This document shows, one piece after another, positions 6,708-10,475 of a stretch of 10,475 nucleotides of DNA (positions are counted from its first letter, which is position 1; the number at the start of each line of letters is the position of its first letter). Both the position numbers and the translations under genes were made by a program. Below the pieces are notes generated by a model. That model had not been told where the DNA came from. It searched no databases and worked only from the letters and a program-made list of their open reading frames with translations. The DNA is from UBA2862 sp045637485 (GTDB lineage Bacteria > Bacillota > Clostridia > Christensenellales > Aristaeellaceae), in NCBI GenBank assembly GCA_045637485.1, contig JAZTZK010000068.1, positions 1-10,475 on the forward strand. The letters are read 5' to 3'.

Positions 6708-6923
6708 TACCAATATGACGCAAATTGGAAATTTTTTTGACAGTTTTATTTGACAGACAGGGTTACCGCTCAAAGTCCTGATTATACGGAACCTCTCCGC
6801 TTCGCTTCGCTCAGCACCTCTCCGACACGAAGTTTGTCCTTTAGGACTTTCAGGGGAGACTTCCGACTCGAATGCTTACGATCAGAAGCCTGCCCTTAAG
6901 GATTGATTGCAACTGTCGTGGCG
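6708..6923. other. Intergenic stretch without a gene
   Basis: I see no credible coding region. The left part is AT-rich and contains TTGACAG twice (6737-6743 and 6750-6756) without a matching -10. The right part (about 6790-6870) has repeat-like sequence: a CTTCGCTTCGCTC run and the stray 24-bp repeat copy, flanked by CTCTCC and GGGGAG, which could close a short imperfect stem. Confidence 0.6.
6824..6847. repeat. Fourth copy of the 24-bp repeat
   Basis: Starts GACACGAAGTTTG and ends TCCTTTAGGAC, in the same orientation as the three tandem units about 1 kb to the left and differing from them at only one to three positions. Its presence outside the element shows that the unit is dispersed. Confidence 0.85.
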
Positions 6924-6963
6924 AAAAAAGCAGGAGGCGCGGATCATTATGGCGCGCCTCCTG
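6924..6963 (-). terminator. Intrinsic terminator of the binding-protein gene
   Basis: CAGGAGGCGCG and CGCGCCTCCTG (6963..6953 and 6941..6931) form a perfect 11-bp stem with an 11-base loop, followed by CTTTTTTCG on the minus strand. It starts 24 bases after the stop codon. Confidence 0.93.
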
Positions 6964-6987
6964 TACGGGTCTGTTCCGGCCGATCGG

Positions 6988-7815
6988 TTATTCGATCACG
7001 CCGCCCTCGACCACCAGGTTGTCGGGGTCGACCGCATCTCCATAGACGTCCTTCAGCGTGGCATCGTAGTCGGCGTGGAAGAACTGCTCGGCGGCCAGGG
7101 CCCCGATCTCTTCATTGATGTAGGCCAGCACGGTGTCGTTGCCCTTCTGCACCGCGGGAGCGATGGTGTCCAGGCTGCCCAGGGTCTCGATGCCCACGGT
7201 GAAGCCGGGGTTCTCGATGGCCCAGGCCAGCACCTCGGTGTTGTCGGTGGACAGGGCGTCTCCGCGGCCATCCAGCAGCGCGTTGAAGGTCTCGGTGTAG
7301 GTGTCGAACTTCAGCAGCTCCACCTCCGGCTCGTTGGCGGTGAACCAGGTCTCGGCGGTGGTGCCCTTGGAGACGATCAGCTTCTTTCCCCGCAGGTCTT
7401 CAATCGAGGTGATCAGCGCCGCGTCGGGGCTGACCACGCCCAGGGCCACCTTCATGTAGGGCAGCGCGAAGTCCACCACCTCGGCTCGCTCCGGGGTCAC
7501 GGTGAAGTTGGCGAGTATGATGTCCACCTTGGCGCTGGTCAGGTATTCCACGCGGTTGGGGGCGTCCACGCTCACCAGCTCCAGCTCCACGCCCAGGTCC
7601 TGGGCCAGGCGGCGGGCGAAGTAGACGTCGTAGCCCTGGTACTCGCCGAATTCGTCCACGTAGCCGAAGGGCTTCTTGTCGGAGAACACGCCGATGACCA
7701 GCTTGCCGCTCTCCTTGATCTCGTCGAGGTTGCGGGCCTTGGCGTCGGCCAGGGCGCCGGTGGCGAGGGACAGCACCAGGATCAGGGACAGGATCAATGC
7801 AAACAGCTTCTTCAT
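6988..7815 (-). CDS. ABC importer substrate-binding protein, CjaA-like (cysteine/cystine)
   Basis: A 275-residue extracytoplasmic binding protein of family 3 (polar amino acids). The mature part follows the Campylobacter cysteine-binding protein CjaA closely, as I remember it: VIGVFSDKKPFGYVDE (40-55), QGYDVYFARRLA (60-71), DAPNRVEYL (84-92), KVDIILANFTVTPERAEVVDF (96-116), PYMKVALGV (119-127), SKGTTAE (149-155), RGDALSTDN (184-192) and EQFFHADYDATLK (243-255). Arg110 and the KGTTA and Asp191 segments are the expected ligand contacts. The signal peptide ends ALA-DA with no lipobox cysteine. ATG at 7815 is fixed by AAGGAG (7828..7823) eight bases upstream. It is downstream of the ATPase gene but has its own promoter and attenuator, whose cysteine codons agree with the substrate call. 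Confidence 0.93.
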   Translation of the reverse strand: MKKLFALILSLILVLSLATGALADAKARNLDEIKESGKLVIGVFSDKKPFGYVDEFGEYQGYDVYFARRLAQDLGVELELVSVDAPNRVEYLTSAKVDIILANFTVTPERAEVVDFALPYMKVALGVVSPDAALITSIEDLRGKKLIVSKGTTAETWFTANEPEVELLKFDTYTETFNALLDGRGDALSTDNTEVLAWAIENPGFTVGIETLGSLDTIAPAVQKGNDTVLAYINEEIGALAAEQFFHADYDATLKDVYGDAVDPDNLVVEGGVIE

Positions 7816-7865
7816 GATGATCGCTCCTTTTCTTGTGGTCGTTTGGGTTTTGACGGGTTGTTGCC

Positions 7866-7915
7866 AAATAAAACAACGGGCCGGATTGGACGATTTGCGC
7901 ATCCAATCCGGCCCG
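7866..7915 (-). terminator. Attenuator terminator upstream of the binding-protein gene
   Basis: CGGGCCGGATTGGA (7915..7902) and TCCAATCCGGCCCG (7890..7877) form a perfect 14-bp stem with an 11-base loop, followed by TTGTTTTATTT. It stands between the leader ORF stop (7942) and the ribosome site of the binding-protein gene, so it would end transcripts before the gene unless prevented. Confidence 0.9.
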
Positions 7916-7972
7916 CCATTTCCCGCCTGTACGCTTGCACGCTAAGACGGCCGACAGGGCATTGGATGGCGC
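7897..7972 (-). promoter_or_regulatory. Predicted antiterminator of the first cysteine leader
   Basis: CATCCAAT (7968..7961), inside codons 18-20 of the leader ORF, is the exact complement of ATTGGATG (7907..7900) in the 5' arm and loop edge of the terminator. GCG/CGC (7972..7970 with 7899..7897) and GCCC/GGGC (7960..7957 with 7914..7911) can extend it across small bulges. The pairing excludes the terminator, giving the two alternative folds expected of an attenuator. Read by eye, not by energy calculation. Confidence 0.65.
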
Positions 7973-8019
7973 CCCCGGCACATACAACACATGCAGATGC
8001 GGTTCACGTTTCGGAACAT
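7942..8019 (-). CDS. Cysteine-rich attenuator leader peptide (25 aa), binding-protein leader
   Basis: A small ORF with an excellent ribosome site: GGGAGG (8033..8028) eight bases before ATG. Its core reads ICMCCMCRGRHPMPCR, with cysteine at residues 9, 11, 12, 14 and 22, i.e. five cysteines in 25 residues in a genome whose proteins use few. The ORF is the first thing translated after a consensus promoter and is followed by a complete terminator before a cysteine-type transporter gene. By analogy with trp, his and leu leaders, stalling at Cys codons when charged tRNA-Cys is short would leave CATCCAAT free to form the antiterminator; fluent translation to the TAG at 7944 would block it and allow termination. 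The peptide itself probably has no function. A small metal-binding peptide is the alternative. Confidence 0.78.
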   Translation of the reverse strand: MFRNVNRICMCCMCRGRHPMPCRPS

Positions 8020-8057
8020 GCCGGACGCCTCCCTTCATTGCCTATCGGATTGATAAG

Positions 8058-8086
8058 ATTATATATCCCCGGATAATCCCTGTCAA
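8058..8086 (-). promoter_or_regulatory. Consensus promoter of the binding-protein unit
   Basis: TTGACA (8086..8081) and TATAAT (8063..8058) match the sigma-A consensus at all twelve positions with a 17-base spacer. It starts five bases past the ATPase stop codon, making the binding protein a separate, strong transcription unit with a leader of about 235 bases. Confidence 0.93.
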
Positions 8087-8091
8087 GTAGT

Positions 8092-8841
8092 TTACGCCTT
8101 TTTTACCGCGGAGAACTCAAAGGTGTCCAGGAACTCCCTGGCGCGTTGGGTTTGAGGATGGTGGAAGAAATCGGCGGGCCTGCCCTCCTCAACGGCCTTC
8201 CCCTGCTCCAGGAACAGCACCCGGTCGGCCACGGCCTCGGCAAAGCGCATCTCGTGGGTCACGATCAGCATCGTCATGCCGTCCCGCGCCAGGTCCAGCA
8301 CCACGTTCAGCACCTCCCGCACCATCTCCGGGTCCAGGGCCGCGGTGATCTCATCCAGCAGCAGCAGCCGGGGCCGCATCAGCATGGCCCGCACCAGCGC
8401 CACCCGCTGCTTCTGGCCGCCGGAGAGCTGGCGGGGCAGCGCGTGCAGCTTGTCCGACAGTCCCACCCGCGCAAGCGCCTGCACGGCCTCGGCCTCCACC
8501 TCGTCCCCGGGCCGCTTCATGGCCTTCACCGGGCCAAGGCTCAGATTGCCCAGCACATCCATGTGGGGAAACAGGTCGTAGCTCTGGAACACCATGCCGA
8601 TCTGGCGGCGCACCTGTACCATGTCCATGCCGGAAATGGGCGCGCCGTCCAGCAGTATCTCACCGGAATCAGGCGTCTCCAGGCCGTTGACGCAGCGCAG
8701 CAGCGTGCTCTTGCCGCAGCCGCTGGGCCCAACCACCACCACGACCTCCCCGTCCCCCATGGCCAGGGAGATGCCGTCCAGCACGCCGTTGCAGTCGAAG
8801 CTCTTTTTCAGGTCCCTGATTTCAAGCACGTATCCGCTCAT
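8092..8841 (-). CDS. Amino-acid ABC importer ATP-binding protein
   Basis: A 249-residue nucleotide-binding subunit, the normal size for polar amino-acid importers. All motifs are intact: Walker A GPSGCGKST (38-46), Q-loop Gln86, signature LSGGQKQRVALVRA (139-152), Walker B LLLLDE (159-164), D-loop ALDP (168-171), and switch His196 in VTHEM. It drives uptake by hydrolysing ATP at the inner face of the membrane, paired with the two permeases. ATG at 8841 follows AGGAGG at a six-base spacing and is ten bases beyond the stop of the second permease gene, so translation is likely coupled. The binding-protein promoter begins right after its stop codon. Confidence 0.95.
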   Translation of the reverse strand: MSGYVLEIRDLKKSFDCNGVLDGISLAMGDGEVVVVVGPSGCGKSTLLRCVNGLETPDSGEILLDGAPISGMDMVQVRRQIGMVFQSYDLFPHMDVLGNLSLGPVKAMKRPGDEVEAEAVQALARVGLSDKLHALPRQLSGGQKQRVALVRAMLMRPRLLLLDEITAALDPEMVREVLNVVLDLARDGMTMLIVTHEMRFAEAVADRVLFLEQGKAVEEGRPADFFHHPQTQRAREFLDTFEFSAVKKA

Positions 8842-8851
8842 AGTATCCCTC

Positions 8852-9523
8852 CTAACAGGCCCACCGCTTTTCCAGATGCTTCGCCAGCAGTGAAATGGGC
8901 CAACACGCCAGGAAATACAGCAGGAAAACCGCCCCGTAGACCCACACCGCGCCCTGGGGCGCGTCGTAGCGGGCGGCGTCGATGATCTGACTGCCCACCT
9001 TCAACACCTCCACCACGCCGATCAGCATGACCAGCGAGGTGGTCTTGATCATGCGCGTGGTCAGGTTGATGGCCTGGGGCACCAGCCGCCGGGCCGCCTG
9101 GGGCAGCAGCACATAGCCCCAAATCTGTCCCTGGGTCAGCCCCAGGGCCGCGCCGCTCTCCCGCTGGTGGCGCGGGATCGAGGTGATCGCCCCGCGCACG
9201 AGGTCGCCCATCTCCCCCGCGCCCCAGAAGGTGAACACGATCACCGCCGCCGTCTCGCCGGATATCTGCAGATTGAAGGCCTTCGCCAGGCCGAAGTACA
9301 CCAGGAACAGCAGCACCAGCTGGGGCACGATGCGCACCGTCTCCAGCCACAGGCGCATCACCGCCCGAATCACAGGGTTCTTCAGAGTCATCAGCACCCC
9401 CACCAGCAGCCCCAGGGCAATGGACAGCGCCACCGAAATCAGCGACAGCTTCAGCGTCACGCCCAGGCCGCCCAGCAGCCGGGCCGGGTTGTTGCCCTTA
9501 AACAGCACCGCCAAATCCCGCAT
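8852..9523 (-). CDS. Amino-acid ABC importer permease, second subunit
   Basis: A 223-residue HisM/GlnP-type membrane subunit. Hydrophobic segments lie at about 22-46, 54-80, 91-102, 163-176 and 192-214. The cytoplasmic coupling loop that docks on the ATPase has the EAA pattern ESGAALGLT...VLLPQ (122-141). The start at 9523 is preceded by AGGAGG with a seven-base spacing and overlaps the end of the first permease gene by 26 bases. With the first permease it probably forms a heterodimeric channel. Confidence 0.93.
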   Translation of the reverse strand: MRDLAVLFKGNNPARLLGGLGVTLKLSLISVALSIALGLLVGVLMTLKNPVIRAVMRLWLETVRIVPQLVLLFLVYFGLAKAFNLQISGETAAVIVFTFWGAGEMGDLVRGAITSIPRHQRESGAALGLTQGQIWGYVLLPQAARRLVPQAINLTTRMIKTTSLVMLIGVVEVLKVGSQIIDAARYDAPQGAVWVYGAVFLLYFLACWPISLLAKHLEKRWAC

Positions 9524-10163
9524 GGCGCAGCCTCCTCTCCAGCAGCGTGAACGCGATCGAAATCGGCAGCAGCAGCGTCAGGTATGCCAGCGTCAGCATC
9601 AGAAGCGCCTCGTCCGTCTTGTAGTACATGCCGATCAGGTCCTTCGCCACGTACATCAGATCCGCCAGGGCCACCGCGCTGAACACGCTGGTCTCCTTGA
9701 TCAGGAACACGGCGTTCGCGCCGATGGAGGGGATGGCCGTGGCCAGCCCCTGGGGCAGCAGCACGTAGCGCAGGTTTTGCAGCGGCGTCAGGCCGATGCA
9801 CATACCCGATTCGAGCTGGACCCTGTCCACCGCTTCCAGCCCGCTGCGCAGTGATTCCGCCATGTAAGCCCCGCCCAGGAAGGTGAGGCCCGCGACAGCG
9901 CAGGTCTCGGCGTCCAGCTTCACGCCCACCTTCGGCAGGCCGAAGTAAAGGAAGAACAGCTGCACCAGCAGCGGCGTGTTGCGGGCCAGCTCGATATACA
10001 CCCCCGCCACCTTGTCCAGCACCGGCACGCGGAAGTACCGCGCCATGCAGCACAGCGCCCCCACCACCAGCGACAGCGCGATGCCCGCCGCCCCCAGCCG
10101 CAGCGTGAGCCCCGCGGCCTTCACGTACATGGGCAGGAATTTGACCATAAAGGACGTGTCCAA
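9498..10163 (-). CDS. Amino-acid ABC importer permease, first subunit
   Basis: A 221-residue homologue of the other permease, with hydrophobic segments at about 17-40, 50-77, 87-98, 150-172 and 187-207 and the EAA loop ESGMCIGLTPLQNLRYVLLPQ (118-138). I chose a TTG start at 10163 because GGGAGG (10177..10172) lies exactly eight bases upstream; an in-frame ATG at 10181 overlaps that ribosome site and has none of its own, being preceded by the T-tract of a terminator. It is the first structural gene of the permease-permease-ATPase unit, behind its own cysteine leader and attenuator. The family call is secure; the TTG start is likely. Confidence 0.9.
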   Translation of the reverse strand: MDTSFMVKFLPMYVKAAGLTLRLGAAGIALSLVVGALCCMARYFRVPVLDKVAGVYIELARNTPLLVQLFFLYFGLPKVGVKLDAETCAVAGLTFLGGAYMAESLRSGLEAVDRVQLESGMCIGLTPLQNLRYVLLPQGLATAIPSIGANAVFLIKETSVFSAVALADLMYVAKDLIGMYYKTDEALLMLTLAYLTLLLPISIAFTLLERRLRHAGFGGAV

Positions 10164-10183
10164 ATGTGCGACCTCCCCCATTG

Positions 10184-10212
10184 CAAAAGGAAACAGCGGC
10201 CCGCGGCCGCTG
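10184..10212 (-). terminator. Attenuator terminator upstream of the permease operon
   Basis: CAGCGGCC (10212..10205) and GGCCGCTG (10201..10194) form a perfect 8-bp GC-rich stem with a 3-base loop, followed by TTTCCTTTTG. It stands directly before the ribosome site of the first permease gene and after the leader ORF. The T-tract is interrupted by CC, so it may be leaky. Confidence 0.78.
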
Positions 10213-10250
10213 CAATCGTCAAACCCGTCAAGTCATCACCGGCGCGCAGG
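10200..10250 (-). promoter_or_regulatory. Predicted antiterminator of the second cysteine leader
   Basis: CCTGCG and GCCG (10250..10245 and 10243..10240), the last codons of the leader ORF, can pair with CGGC and CGCGGG (10209..10206 and 10205..10200) in the terminator stem: ten pairs, one G-U, one bulged C. This excludes the terminator hairpin. GC-rich sequence pairs easily by chance, so this is less compelling than the first leader. Confidence 0.5.
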
Positions 10251-10316
10251 CATGGCAAACAAAGCCCCGCGACAACAGCCCAGGGCAAACAGTGCGAAGA
10301 ACCGGTTTGGTGCCAC
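10236..10316 (-). CDS. Cysteine-containing attenuator leader peptide (26 aa), permease-operon leader
   Basis: A GTG-started ORF with GGGAGG (10330..10325) eight bases upstream, the same spacing and the same AAGGGAGGCG context as the other leader. The C-terminal half reads LGCCRGALFAMPARR, with tandem cysteine codons TGT TGT (10277..10272), and it ends with two adjacent TGA stops. It follows a strong promoter and precedes a terminator and the permease genes. A ribosome stalled at the tandem Cys codons would leave the segment 10250-10240 free to form the antiterminator, while one at the stop codon would cover it. Only two of 26 residues are Cys, so on its own the case would be moderate; similarity to the first leader strengthens it. 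Confidence 0.62.
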   Translation of the reverse strand: MAPNRFFALFALGCCRGALFAMPARR

Positions 10317-10338
10317 GACACGCGCCTCCCTTGACATG

Positions 10339-10367
10339 AGTATAATGCGAAATAACCAGTGTGTCAA
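10339..10367 (-). promoter_or_regulatory. Promoter of the permease-ATPase operon
   Basis: TTGACA (10367..10362) and TATACT (10344..10339) with a 17-base spacer on the minus strand. Transcription would start near 10332, just before the leader-peptide ribosome site, giving a leader of about 170 bases. Confidence 0.88.
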
Positions 10368-10399
10368 TAGGATTTCTTTAAAAAGAGATCAACACTGAG

Positions 10400-10475
10400 T
10401 TATCGCGGGCCGACATCTGCCTGGAAGATATCGCTATCCTCGTATACCATGCCTTTTACAGATTTGATTGCCATG
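10400..10475 (-). CDS. Possible C-terminal end of an unidentified gene (cut by window edge)
   Basis: A minus-strand frame open from the window edge ends in TAA at 10402. It encodes KGMVYEDSDIFQADVGPR at its end. I recognise no family and too little is visible to be sure it is coding. It is followed on the same strand by a weak bulged hairpin and TCTTTTT (about 10403-10382), which could be its terminator. Base composition is more AT-rich than in the neighbouring transporter genes. Confidence 0.3.
   Translation of the reverse strand, partial: MAIKSVKGMVYEDSDIFQADVGPR

Noticed and set aside
6737..6790. Plus-strand promoter from two TTGACA hexamers
   Set aside because: No -10-like hexamer lies 16-18 bases downstream of either, and no plus-strand gene follows.
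8030..8057. CTTATCA at the start of the binding-protein leader, as in SAM-I riboswitches
   Set aside because: The match stops after CTTATCA; the conserved GAG and GGNGGAGGGA blocks and the later core elements are absent, and the stretch overlaps the leader ribosome site.
10272..10280. Pairing of GGCTGTTGT with the terminator arm as antiterminator in the second leader
   Set aside because: Nine pairs are possible, three of them wobble, but they involve the Cys codons themselves, which a stalled ribosome would cover, so the logic of attenuation would be reversed.
10184..10320. T-box-like TGGCACC in the permease-operon leader
   Set aside because: TGGCACC (about 10315..10309) resembles the T-box TGGNACC, but it lies only some 17 bases after the predicted transcript start, lacks the following GCG, and no stem I or specifier loop can precede it. 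The Cys-codon ORF explains the leader better.

Overview
The window reads as a high-GC (roughly 60% by eye) chromosomal segment of a Gram-positive anaerobe of the Clostridia. The signs are strong AGGAGG ribosome sites, near-consensus sigma-A promoters with 17-bp spacers, a class B sortase, and an esterase very like the rumen Butyrivibrio cinnamoyl esterase Est1E. I cannot fix the genus; a gut or rumen Christensenellales/Oscillospirales-type organism is my guess.

Layout. At the left edge is the start of a polyphosphate kinase gene (minus strand, cut by the window), divergent from a plus-strand gene for a 458-residue secreted protein of unknown function (541-1917). All other genes are on the minus strand. 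They are, in coordinate order, class B sortase (2015-3139), Est1E-like esterase (3315-4058), glucose-6-phosphate isomerase (4119-5702), a secreted protein with two SH3-like domains (6111-6611), and a polar amino-acid ABC importer. The importer consists of a binding protein (6988-7815), an ATPase (8092-8841) and two overlapping permeases (8852-9523 and 9498-10163). The binding protein closely resembles the Campylobacter cysteine-binding protein CjaA.

The most interesting part is the importer's regulation. It is split into two transcription units: permease-permease-ATPase, and the binding protein alone. Each unit has its own strong promoter, then a short ORF with an excellent ribosome site and clustered cysteine codons (25 and 26 codons), then an intrinsic terminator just before the structural gene. 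In both leaders the end of the small ORF can pair with the 5' arm of the terminator to form an antiterminator. This is the architecture of ribosome-mediated transcription attenuation sensing charged tRNA-Cys, and it supports cysteine or cystine as the substrate independently of protein similarity. The two leaders look related (same ribosome-site context, tandem TGT TGT, Arg-Gly after the Cys cluster, Met-Pro-x-Arg near the end).

The intergenic space around pgi and the SH3 gene is rich in small repeats: a 209-bp MITE-like element with imperfect terminal inverted repeats between the pgi promoter and its ribosome site, three tandem 24-bp units inside it, a fourth copy about 1 kb away, and a separate 71-bp element with perfect 16-bp inverted ends.
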